DNA from: Pegea sp. RAD2-039
Lineage: Eukaryota; Chordata; Thaliacea; Salpida; Salpidae
Length of the DNA: 64,000 nt
Assembly (NCBI GenBank): GCA_034620365.1
Contig: JAQGEQ010000084.1
Location: 806,001 to 870,000, forward strand
Direction: 5' to 3'
Part shown: one piece after another, positions 34,124-46,420 of the stretch
Numbering within the stretch: the stretch's first letter is position 1
Layout: each line of letters begins with the position of its first letter
The notes under the pieces: generated by a model
Told to the model about the DNA's origin: nothing
What the model saw: the letters and a program-made list of their open reading frames with translations, nothing else
Databases searched by the model: none
Position numbers and translations under genes: made by a program

Positions 34124-37100
34124 TTAAGAGAAGATAAAGTATTGACAGACATAGTTCATTCTTTCAGTACAAGAAGCTTGATTCCAAAACCATTTTGATC
34201 TTTTGCTATCATAAGAGGTTGAAACACAACTTTTACCATTTCTTGCACCACTTCTTCGAGTAAAACCATCATACCATTTCGTCCAATCATCACGACGTAC
34301 CTGACTTCCATCCATATAGTTGTAGGCTGATCTGTTGAAGAAAGAGTCTTGTTCGACTCCAATCCAGTATGAGTGTGTTACATCAGGAAATTTTTCTGTG
34401 ATGAATTCCTATAAAGATGTATTTAAATTTTTACCCAACAATTTGTGAATATGTCGAACATATATTTTAATTAGTTAAATAAATTATAAATATAATTTCA
34501 TCTGAAACCAGTAAATAGACTCACAAACTCAAACTGATTTTTGATCATGGCTAATGTCGCATATGTCCCGTACAGCTCTTTACATAATGAACTTGCTTTC
34601 TGCTGAGTGGCTTGTGTTTCATCAATTGCATAACAATGTAATCCATAACGATAGTGTTTGAGAGGACAAACTGTTAACAAAACTAAAGTTGTCACTTTGA
34701 AAACAAGTTAATTGCTTAGAATAGTTTTGCAGGCAACAAAAACGTTTACAGTTCATCATTTTAATGAATTAGCTATGGCTTTATGGAAAAGTATTTTATT
34801 CAAAATTAATTTTGCAAGAGAAAAAATAATATTTATAAAAAGTAGAAATCTATTTAAATTTGAAATCTTAAATGATTCGAAAGAAGTGAAATTAATCTTT
34901 CATTCTTTCTATAAAACTTTAAGGTTTGGTATTTATTCAAAGAAGCTATTTACTCATTAAAAATCCATTGGTAACTGAAGTTGTAAAAGTTATGTTCAAC
35001 TAAAAACATTTGTTTAACCTTCAACATAAAAATGTTTCTTGTAATTTAGAATGATATAAAAGAAATTAAACTAATCACTAAAATGTATTGCAACAGATAA
35101 AAAGAAAACAATTAAAAGTAAAATTTATTCAATGTTTGTGATGAAAGTAAGAAAAAAACTTATATTTACATATTGTAGCATGCGTTGTAATTTGATTTAG
35201 TTTGATTTATTTGTTTCAAAAATCTTTATATACCTAGCATATTATTCTTATTTAATAAAATAACTTGAACAAAAAGCAGATCAATAAATTTAGAATACAA
35301 TTTTAAACAAATGTTAGTCAATACAATGTTACTTTTATATATTTAACATATAAGTATAAGCACCTGTACTTAGAGAGTTTTTCATCAGCATATCTCCAAT
35401 TTTTTCTTCAAAAACTAGAAATGAAAACTAAATTGTTTATAAAGTGCAAAAATGCTGGTTATAATTTTGTAAATTATTTTTTTTCTGTTTAACTAGTTCA
35501 TTACTAATAACTTATTAAACTAGTTTGGCACAAAAATATTGATATATTTTGTTATATATTGCACACAAAAGTTTTTAAATATTTTGAAAAATATTTAAGT
35601 ACCCAACGTTTAAACTTAAGTTGATTTCAAATTGAAATGAATTAAAAAGCGTCTGCAGAAGTATTTAAAAGGTTTAACTAAAAATGAGTCTAAATTTGAT
35701 ATCTCTGAGCAAAATGCATCAATCTTAATCTACATTGAGTTTGGCATCTAGCAAGGTTCTTGCAATTTTGTTTTTTTAGGTTTTTAATGATTATACTTAA
35801 AATATTATTTTTTTCCTCAAAGAATCGATATTATGTTCTAAAATTAAAACACTTTCAAATAATTCTTCATTGAAAATCAGTTTCAACTTTAAACAGATAA
35901 AACTGTTCTAAATATTTTCATTTTATATTTTGTGTTTTCTGTGGTATACATTAAACATACTTCTGATTTGATGTTTGATTTGTGGAATTTCTCTTATGTT
36001 GGTTATCTGTGACGCAGTCAGTTGTTCCATTTCTGATACTTTACTTGTAACTTCTAGCTCGGAAATTTCCATATCCACAAACCTACCGAAGTTTATCAAA
36101 ATGTTCATATTTTAAACAAGAAATTTGAATAATAGATAAAATATATATAGTTACATTAAACACAAAAATATATCTTCTAAACTTTTTCAGTAATATTTTG
36201 TTTTAGTGAAACGTATTTTTCGCCAAATTAACAAAATATATTTTTAACTCAAAAGTCTTCTGAACCTGTCACATTGGTTTTCCACGTCATCTAACCGTTC
36301 TCTCAGATCATTCAACGTTTCATCAAGACCAGTGAACCTTGACCAAATCGCTTGTTGCTCAGCAGACTTGGCGGCTTCTGTAAGTTGAACCTCTCTATCT
36401 GTCATCGGCTTCCGGTCTACAGCTTTTGGAGCTACTTCCTGGGAGCACGCGACGACACAGTCTTGTCGCGTCATGGCTGCAAAGGATTTGTTATCTTTAA
36501 GAGTGGTTTGTAGCGAGTTTCCGTGGTTAGTTGTAACTTGACATCATGACAGAAGCAATAAAACTTAGTTAAAAATGAACTGATAAAACTAGACTGGAAA
36601 AATTCACTCAAACAATATTTCTACAGCTCTTTTAAGCTTCCAAAATAGATTTGAGTGGATTTTTTGTAATGATTTTTATAAAGATTTTAAAGGTCAGTTG
36701 TTATTTCCCAAAACAACAACTGTTTACTTTTAAGAAATAATATTTTTATTAAAACAAAAATATTTTCTTTCAAAGGGTTGGAATCTATTAATGGTCATAA
36801 AATTGTTGATAAATATCTTTCTAAATACAAATATCTTCTAAAGTTATTTGTTCATAAATTATTAAAATCAAGCAAAAAAAAAATAGTTTAAACTCACACC
36901 AATTCAGAACATACTTAAAAGTTTGTAAATGAAAATGAAAATTTTGTGAAAAGTTATCAAATTAAAATAAATTTTCTTCAAGTATATTTATATTTATTTT
37001 TCAGACATTGCATAAAAATTAGATGTTTAGAAAATCGATAAAACCAAATGGAAAATGTATCTCTTGAATGTTGTGAGTATTTTAACTTAAAAAGAAATAG

Positions 37101-40062
37101 AAAGCTTGATACCAATTTCTTAAAGAGATTTTTCAAATTAATTTAAATTATTTCAAAACGTTTACAAAAAATACAACCAGAAGCTAGATAAGAAGAATTT
37201 ATTAATTTTAACAATTTTATTGCACATGTTATTCTACTTAATAATTCATTGCCAAAAATTATTTTTATCAACATTTTTAAATACTTAATGATGTAAACAA
37301 TTATATTGCAGAAATGGATAATTAAAATAAAACACGTTTTCTTTTCAAAGTCATGTTTTCACTTACCTTAATATAATTACAGATAAAATCATCTAAAAAA
37401 TTTGAATAATTAAAGTAGCAATGGTTAAAAAATAATTATTTTAAAGTTTAAAAACTTTAATCTCATCTTAGAAAAATCACTATCCCTAGAAAAGTGCTTC
37501 TTTAGTTTACTTGTAAAATTTCAATAATAAGTAAACAGAAGCTAAAACATGATGAGAAAAATTGTATTTAAGCTGATTTCAAATTCTGTGTTTGGAACAT
37601 CATTCAGCTGTTCACTTTTTTTATTTTTCTATGGTATTAGTATGATTTATTTTGTTATAGAAACAAGCGACTTCCATTGATTTTTTCAAGAATAAATCTA
37701 AAGACTTCAGTCAAGCTTTTTAAGAGGTTTGTATCAGAAGCAATTTCCTATTTAAAAAAATAATATTGTTTATTCACATCAAGTTTTTTCTTCTTTAAAT
37801 TGTCATCAACAAAGTAGAAATAACTTTTATAGTGAAAGTTATTAATGATTCAAATAAGCACTTATACAGCAATTTGATGTCAAATTAAGTTGTTTCCACC
37901 TCCCATATGTCACAATAATTATTAAAATGTTTTTGTCTTTTTCTACAAGTTTACAGCTGATATAAAATCTTACTTTAATTTAACTTACATTTAATAACTT
38001 TGTTTAAAAATAAGTTTCTGCTGAAATTTTGTTTTGTTGTAAGATGTATTCTAATACCACATTGAAAGATCTTTACACACCTCTGTGATTGAGACATTTC
38101 GTAATATTATACAATTTGTGAAATCAATATAGATAAGAGGAAGATAAAATAAAAGTATTTTTATCTGTGAAACATTTGAAAGTTTAGGTTCGACTTTTAA
38201 TTTAAACAAAATAAAAGTTGTCTTTCCACAAAAACTTTTGATATTTATCTTTTTTATAAGAGATTTAATCAAAATCTGACAGCAGAGTTCAACAATTCAA
38301 GCAATCAAATAGAAACAAAATATTAACAGCTGGGAGTTTGATGGTTGAAGCAATCCAAAACTTCAAAGTAGTTTTTAAAAATAAGGATTCAATGGTGAAT
38401 AATAATCAATACAGCAGACGGAATCCGTGACTCGCTGAATCACCTTTTCACCTTCTAAGAACTGCTCACCTGCATCTAACTCTTCTTTCTCTCCTTCATG
38501 CTATTTGGCGTTTGCAGTGAGTTTAATCGATTCAAGCAGATGGAAGCAATGTAAATATGTAAGTTTTTGAGCGTGCAAGTTTATGTTATCAAATTCTATC
38601 TTCACTTGTACATATGTTCATTTCTACTTTTTGTTTTGATGCGTAAACAAAGTTTTGTAAAAGTTTTCAGATTTTTGGGTTAAAAAATCTTCAATTTAAT
38701 TCTTTTAATAGTCAACAGAATTTTTCAAAACTGACACCTAAGATTATTTTATCAAATTTGGAAAAGTTAAAAAAAAACACAATATTTGCAATATTTGGTT
38801 TTAGCATTTATACTTTTGTGTTGAAGTAGAAATTTTCAAATTTCAAAATGTTAACTGTCCGTAATATAGAATTATGAATTATTTAAGTTTTTGACTAGAC
38901 TTTTTTTGTTTCATTCTAAATTTAAAAGTTAGGGGATAAAGAAGTTTGACTCACTAGGTTAGCCAAACAATTTCTGTTATCTAAATTCAATTTGTTCTGA
39001 GCCATGTAAATAGCTAAAAAATAAATTAATTTGCAAATGATAGAGCTGTAAAAATTTGTTTTATAAAAGTATTTGAAGTAAAATTGTTAAAGTTTTTTTA
39101 CTGGATGTAAAAATTTTAAGGAATAGTAAGTAATGTATTTGAATGAATTATTTATATAAGATACATCATGTGCGACAATCCATGCACCATCCATCAAACA
39201 ACACTTTCATCCATTTTAATCAAGAAGTAGACTTTACACAAAAGACATATTTTTCATATACCGGTCGTTAAAAACTAAAATTGATCAAAAAGCGATTCTA
39301 CTTTAGAAGTTTTAGTGGAAAGTTATTTATGGAAAATTGTTGGTGAAAAACTGTAAGTAGGGATTTACTTAATTGATTTTAAATTTAAATTTTTGATCAA
39401 GAAGCTCAAAGGTTTGCTGTCTGATTCAATTTTATGTCATAAAATGGTTTAAAGGGTGGCTGCAGCATTTCTGGTTAAGACATGCAGTTGAACACATATC
39501 AAAATTATAATTTGGAAATATAAAAAGTTGTAAAGCATTTCAAAAACTCCTTTTAGAAGAATATTTTTTCTATTTAAAATTTTAAATTATTGATTTTGAT
39601 ATTTTTTAGCTGATTAGTTTAACAGTCTAGTCAAAAACACAAATTCTGAATAACTTTTTTAGTAGCTTGAATGTTATTAATATACTAAAATGGTCTACAT
39701 CTATATTCAAGAAGCTTAATTTCGTTTTATCAAACTACTTTTGAAGACATTTACGTTTTGTTCACTTAAATTAAACCTAAGAGTAAATGTTTATTTATTT
39801 ATGAGATATATAAAAAAAGAAATTTGAACAAAGTTTCCTACAGATGAAGAAATTAAATTTTAATGAAACATTTGAAAGAAATTACAAAAATTTACATAAT
39901 TTTGACCTTCAAAATGTTGACAAACTTACTTAAAAATGAGACTACTCCAATTAGAGCGATGTTAGTTAGAAAAAGAAGAAGAATAGAGATTTTGATCCAA
40001 ATTGGAGTGGGTTGGGGAGGAACGCGATAAGGATTCGAAGCAGTGTCGCGATTTTTCAACAT
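34124..40062 (-). CDS. Type II membrane C-type lectin-domain protein with stalk
   Basis: Model of six exons in phase: 40062-39930, 36476-36266, 36082-35961, 35414-35364, 34670-34525 and 34408-34124, giving 315 residues. Residues 1-20 are a short Pro-rich cytoplasmic tail and 21-44 a hydrophobic segment (IWIKISILLLFLTNIALIGV), with no signal cleavage context, so it is probably a type II anchor. Residues about 65-165 form a Glu/Leu/Arg-rich stalk that looks like a coiled coil. Residues 174-313 form a C-type lectin-like domain of the long form with an extra N-terminal disulfide (Cys174/Cys184), WIG at 236-238, and the late cysteines in KSC, ASC and YVC. The sugar-specificity tripeptides EPN/QPD are absent, and the usual WND reads WNQ, so calcium-dependent sugar binding is doubtful. 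Two small extra exons may exist in intron 1 (see findings). The domain is certain; the link to the distant first exon is good but rests on phase. Confidence 0.75.
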
Positions 40063-41489
40063 TTTAGAGTCAAAAGCAGAATTCAGAACAAAGTTTACAA
40101 ATACTCATTAACAACTCTACAAATATAAAAAATAGTTGTTCTTTCTATAAAAGTATTTTGATAATATTCAAAAATCAATTTCAAGTCTATCTGCTCTCTA
40201 ACTGAATTTCTTAATTTATTATATTTAACATTCAAATTCTCATAAAGTCTAAAAAACAACTTTCTAATAAACTTAATTATCAGGACTTTGCAGCGTCACT
40301 TGATTTTACTTTTGCTGTAAACTATTCAAAGCCTTAAACATATTAGAAATGGACGAAACAGTGGTTTGCTGACCGAGTTAGAAAAAGCTCCGACTGTTAA
40401 ATAATTGATTTGTTTTTAGCAAGAGTGCGCATGTGCTGTAGACGGTTGTAGAGGGTTTTACTCAAAAAAAAATTCATGCAAATATAATTAGTTGTAGAAA
40501 TTAATTGGTTTTCGATTTATTTGTCTCTGAAAATTTATTCAAATTTTATTCTTTGAAAAATTATTAAATCTTTTTTTAGTAATTATTTTAAGTTTTAAAT
40601 CTTTAAAAATATTTTAATTAATTATTCATTGACGAGGTAAAAGGTATTAGTCAAATTTAAAAGGTCTTACACAAATTATAAGCTAAACTTAAATATAAAA
40701 TAGAGCAACAAGTTTTACCTACTTTTCAACTAGTTTTAATGTTTTGTTATTTATTAACCTGTTTTGACGGTTAAAAACAAAACGTTTGCTAAATAGCTGA
40801 CAATAATATTTGTATGAAATAGGTAAAAAAATAAATATTGTATTTTCACTATAAGACATTATAAAAACTTCATTTTTACTTTTAAAGTTTGTCAGTTATG
40901 TTAAGTTTTATTGTAATATGAAAATTAATAAAAAAATGATTTTTTTTTGTTATTTGAAATATTATTATACATAATATTATTTGTGAGAATGTGTGTTAGC
41001 GAGAAGTGTTCCTTTTTTGCCTTTCTCCAGCGTTTTTATTGTAATAAATATTCATAGTTTTTACCTATTAAAAATGCTTTAACTTTATTAGTTATTTAGG
41101 TTATCTATTTCAAAGTTTAAAAGCTCCTAAATAAAATTTAAGACTTTCTAAATTCTTTTAATTTATCATCAAAGTAAAAATATGAAAAACATTCAAAGGT
41201 TCTCTAGATTAATGTCACATCTGATCAGATTTTGGAGTAATCTTCACTTTCATTGAGCTTGTAAAATATAGAAACGAAACGTTTTAAATGATAAGTTTAA
41301 TGAAAGTATCAAGATTGACTGCCTCAACTTTTATACATATTAAATGTGAGTCAAACAAACCTTGAAAGCTTGATTTAGATGAAAACATGTCATAAAGTTG
41401 TTAATTGATTTGGATGTTAGACTTTTAAAAGATATATCCTCCTCTAATTCAAAATGTAAGCTTAATGAAGAGATATCTTTACAAACTAA
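40063..41489. other. AT-rich stretch with a possible LINE 3' tail
   Basis: Mostly featureless. At about 40985-41055 the sequence CTTTCTCCAGCG...TTTATTGTAATAAATA resembles the LINE type B tail near 53980-54010 and may be a short 3' remnant. No gene seen. Confidence 0.3.
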
Positions 41490-42420
41490 ATTCTGAGCAA
41501 TTTTATTCAAATGTTGTCCACCAAAAGCTCCTTCCAATCGTATTTAGATTCCATCACACTCTTGTTATCCAACAAAAATCTAAAGTAGAAAACTTATAAA
41601 AAGCAAACTACAAGCTTAAGTGTAGGGATATGAAACTGAAGCTAGTCAGCAACACCATTATAGGAAAAGTAAAATTTGTGACAGCGGCTCATCACGCAAA
41701 TTCTATAAATCTATTAAATCTAAATTAAACTTCAGATCACCCATACCACTTCTTATTGATGATGTATATCTCAGTAATCTTGAAAAAGCTGAACTTTTAA
41801 ACCTAAACTTTCAAAAGACAACGACTGTAAAAACATTATTCTTAGAGCTAAGAAATATAATCTTATGGATGACTTTATCATCACTGATCTTGAAATTTTT
41901 CCTCTACAACATCAAGATTACTTCTTTATTTTGTTAAACGATTTATCTATTCTAATACCTTATCATCTTAACTTCACAGATTACTTTATAGATCGCAATA
42001 CGTCCTCAGAGGTTCTTCAATCAAAACTAAACCGCTCAACAAATTTTAAGAACACCCAGTGGAGTAACAGCTTTTTTAATATGGTAACCAAGGTTTGGAA
42101 TTCCTTTCCCGATTCCATCAAAATCTATCGCATCTTTTAAAATTTTGTTAAAAAGACAAGATTTAAGTAGTTTCTTTATCAGGTGATACGTTACACTATC
42201 AGTTTCCTCACTTTCTTCTTCTAATTTATGATATCAAATTCTTTAATTTACGTTTTACTTATGCTTCTAGAGTTTTTCAATTCTTTCTGTATTAATCTTA
42301 AATTGTGATACCCAAAACCTTCCAATTACCTCTTTACTTATAATATTTGGTTTTTGTTTGTTATAAGAGCTGTTGAATTTGTCAGTCGCAGCCATTGGTT
42401 GAATAAATTAAAAAAATAAA
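41490..42420 (+). mobile_element. Internally deleted LINE type A fragment
   Basis: Its first half matches the pre-reverse-transcriptase linker of the 22-24 kb LINE (the CTACAAGCTTAAG...GTGACAGCGGCTC...CTTCAGATCA blocks around 41610-41760). It then jumps to a LINE C-terminal end (WNSFPDSIK near 42095-42120) and a 3' UTR ending in an A-rich tail, so the reverse transcriptase core is deleted. The 91-codon open frame at 41865-42140 is part of this relic. Confidence 0.75.
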
Positions 42421-45400
42421 ACTGAAGAAAATATATTTATATCTATCGTAATCTTAATAACTTACTTGACAATTTTATTACTCATAATTTACATATGCAT
42501 TAAGATAATCTTCTGTTATTCCCATACAAGTCTTTTACATGTAGATTAATATCAGTCCAAATTTAGTTATTTAATTAGTCACATTAGATTGTAACAAAAC
42601 AATAAATCACTAACAATGAAACTAATCACTTTATTATCCTATAGATTATTCTTAGAAATATTCTTTGAAATTATATAAATACTTTTGAAATAAAACAATC
42701 TAATGAACTAATTTGTAAAACACTCTCTATACTTGTAACAAATTTCTAAAAACTAACTACAAAACAAAGAACTCAAATCTACAAACTTATTTTCTTCTAT
42801 TTATTAAGTAATCAGATGACATGGAGAAACTTTTCATCTGAATTTTGAACTGCAAACTTTCATTAAAGTTTCTTTTCAAATAATTGGAAATACTGGAGTT
42901 AAATTAGCAATATTTGAAAACTTTTATAATGTTACTAATTTCAATAACTTGATGTTTAATAGTCACAGTTTAACAAAGTGAAGAACTGGAAAGTTATATT
43001 TTACCAGTGTCGATATTCCTGGGATAATTACGGGGTGAAGTTCTAATATTTTAGAAAAAATTGTTTATATAGCTAATTAGGTGAATTGAATATTACTACT
43101 CAGTACTTTATACAGAAAAACTTAAAAGTTTAAATTCAATTAAAGTTGACGCATTTATGTTACAAGAAGTATTATTTTATCATTTTCAGTTTTTTATTAG
43201 GTAAACTTACAATACACTATTTTATAAGTTTTAATAAAGATTTATTGATGTAAACTTCTGAAAACTTATAAGATTTCATTCATTTTCCTTTTTATGATAG
43301 TATGCTAAAAAGTGACAATTTTTGTGGAATATCCCTGAATGGATAAAAAGTTGATTGCATTGACGTCTTACCAACTTCTTCAGCAATTATAATTAATTAT
43401 TATTTTGTTTTTACTTTTTAATTTGTTTCCATTATTTTTTAATTTGGTTAAAAATATTTTTCTAAGATTTTCACTTGACATTTTCATCAATAGATTTTTA
43501 AGTTTTGGCGCAAAAACTTTTACAATCCTCTAAATCTTCTCGACCTAGAAGTAGAAAACGACATAAATTAGATTTGAAACAAACAAATGATGTACAAAGT
43601 CATTATGGCTTTAGATGAGAATGGAAGAAATAGACCAACAACAAAAAAATGATAAGGTTTGAGATTAAGATTCATTTTGAAGGAGTTGAATAGCTAAAGA
43701 GCTGTAAAAATGGTTTATAAAATTCTTATTAAAAGTTTAATCAAAAATAAATTAGCTTTTTATAATTAGTCTTGCTTTAAATCGAACAAACTGAATTCTG
43801 CTAATTTTAAGTCAACTATTTTTAAAGGTCATAATAGCAAAGGAATTTTTAAATTAGAATTACTTTATCGCTTGGTTCTGTTTTTATATTCGATCGTTTG
43901 ATTTTAATTTTATTCTAATATTATCTCATGATTGAAAAGTATTTTGAACTCTTTGGCTTCAAAAAAAATTTGATAAACTACTTTTTAATTCATCACAAAA
44001 GTCTTTACAGAAAGTAGTTTTCATCTCATGCATTCATCATACCCTCTCCACTATTTAGGAAACAATAAATCATCAATTTAGATTGGAATTTAGAGTAATT
44101 AGTTTCCACATTTAACTTAATTTTGTACCCTGAATAGTTAATATTCTTAATCTATGTTTTGAAATCCAAATAAAGTAACAAATTTTCAGAATATTTTTAA
44201 CTTAAGTGAGAGTTTTAACTCTTGTTAAATAAATTGATATTTAAATGAATTAAATTTCTAGTAAAATTGAAAAATTAACTTTAAATTTTTATCTTTATTT
44301 CAGAACTACTTTAGCGGTGAGTTACAAAAAGTTTTAATGAAATATCAAATATAGTTTTGTTGCTACCAAAAAACTACAAAATCTTATTCTTTTAGGCAAG
44401 TGAACCTCTCCAGTCAGACAATTATGTCTCTAAATATTAGAAAAAGTGAATAAGTGTTAAATGGATTTAAAATCAGACGCATATAGATAGAAAAAAGAAA
44501 ACTTGTTGACTTCATTTTTTAATATTAATTTTTCAATAATACAGTTTACAATTTACAAGAACAAATGTTATTGCAACAACAATTTTGATCAGATTATCTT
44601 TCAATAAATTGCAATTTATAAAGGCAAAATAAACGAAGAAATATAAACAACAATTTAAGAAGTAAATAGTTTATGTAAAGCGGAAAACCTTGATAAGCTG
44701 GAAGTGTTATCACCATTTGATAAATCATCGGAAACTCTGCAGAGATCAAAAAATAGAAAAATTAAGTCATCACATCAACTATTAAAACTTATAAGCTAGT
44801 GTGACTTGGTACAAAAGACTGATATTTAGTTGTCTATAACACCAAGAAAAAAATTTGATTAAAATTTCTATTAAATATCAGAATAACAGATCAAACATTT
44901 TCAAGTTTTGTAAAGAGATAAATATATGTAGTGAGAAGGGTAGTTTATGAAATTATTGAGTAAATACAGAAGTTATTCAAACTTAATTATCGAAATATAT
45001 TTGAAGATAATAGAGGCTGTCAGTATATTCGGTATGAACTTTTTAAGAGTTAAATATTGAAACTTTCAAATAAGTTAAAATCGAAATATTTAAGTTTAAA
45101 AAGTTAATTTTATTACTCGATTTTTGTACCCATATTCCATAATAGTTTGCTGATAACGTGTAAAACGTTTGTAATTATATTTCAAAACTATATCACTAAC
45201 AGTTATATCATAAGAAGTTTACTATAAACTTAAAAGAAGTTTTGTAAACACAGAACGAAACATTGCAAAAGTTTGAAATGAGAAAAGGTGATGTCAACAT
45301 CTTTAGATCGTTCAATTCAGTGGTGAATGAGGCATGCAACGATCATGTGACTAACACACCATTCAGTTTATTCAATTTACTTACCTAGTTTTAAACAAAT

Positions 45401-46420
45401 CTTATCTCAAAGTTTTGTTAATTTTAGATAAATTGTTTATAAAAAAATCATATTCTTTCTGTTTATTTATTAAACTGAAGAATTTTTATATTTTTAAAAC
45501 TAAAAAATATTTAGTGAATGTTTGGTGTATTGATAAAAACTCAAATAAAATATTTACAAAATTCTATAGAAGTTGAATAACTAAGATTTATTAAAAAGCT
45601 TTGACATCAAATTGGTGCTGACCATAAAATGAATAAAAGAAGTTCTTATTGAAGCGTCAATTTAACTTTATTTCATCTTTATCTAAAAGTTATTGAAATA
45701 AACAAAGGATTTTGTTCTGTTAGTATGAAAGTTTGAAATGATAGCATTTGAAAGAGAAGAAACTTGAAATTTGACTGAAAATAGTTCTGTTCCAAATGAT
45801 ATTTGTAAGCAAGATGGAGGCAGTTAAAATATTTAAAACAAGGGTCAAGTCTGAACTGAAATAATCATACCAAGAAATTAGATTAGTTTTAATGTGTAAT
45901 GATGTCAAATAGCAAAAAGATTCTAAAATTATTGATAGATTACAAGTTAGCTTCAAGTGATTAACTCTTTTATAAAATCAAATCAAGGTCTTGTTCAAGG
46001 AGCTTTTCATAAAAGTCATCTTTTTCATAAATATTCCAACTGAATAAGCTTAAAGTTGTCACAATTTTCATGAGTTATGAAAAGAGTCTGATATAATCAC
46101 TCAACGTGTGTGCATCAGTTGACCTAATGAACAAAAAGAAAAGAATTTTTGCTTGTAAGCATTAAAGCGACACCAAAAAAGCAAAAAGAAAAAAAGACAA
46201 TTTTGATTGATATAAAGAAATAAAAGATTTTACAAACAAAAACAAAAGTCTTTAGATCAACTGTAGGTTAGATTAGGACGAAGGTAAGAAGACTGCTCTA
46301 AAGTGCCTCAAATAGTTAAGATTGTCTTTGAAGTTAGTAGTATACACGTGACAGATTTTAGATGGCTAAACTGGACAAACACTAGAGACGTATTTAATGA
46401 TTATGTAAACTCGTCCACCA
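42421..46420. other. 4-kb AT-rich intergenic stretch
   Basis: No gene I can support. Small coding-like bits with splice signals exist on the plus strand (for example 43500-43665, and a pair around 44305-44445 ending in a stop), but I could not assemble them. Confidence 0.35.

Noticed and set aside
34712-34960. 82-codon plus-strand frame
   Set aside because: AT-rich, no homology, lies in an intron of the lectin gene.
38380-38520. Small GC-richer patch with an apparent 31-nt exon on the minus strand
   Set aside because: It would put a stop into the lectin frame and has no other support.
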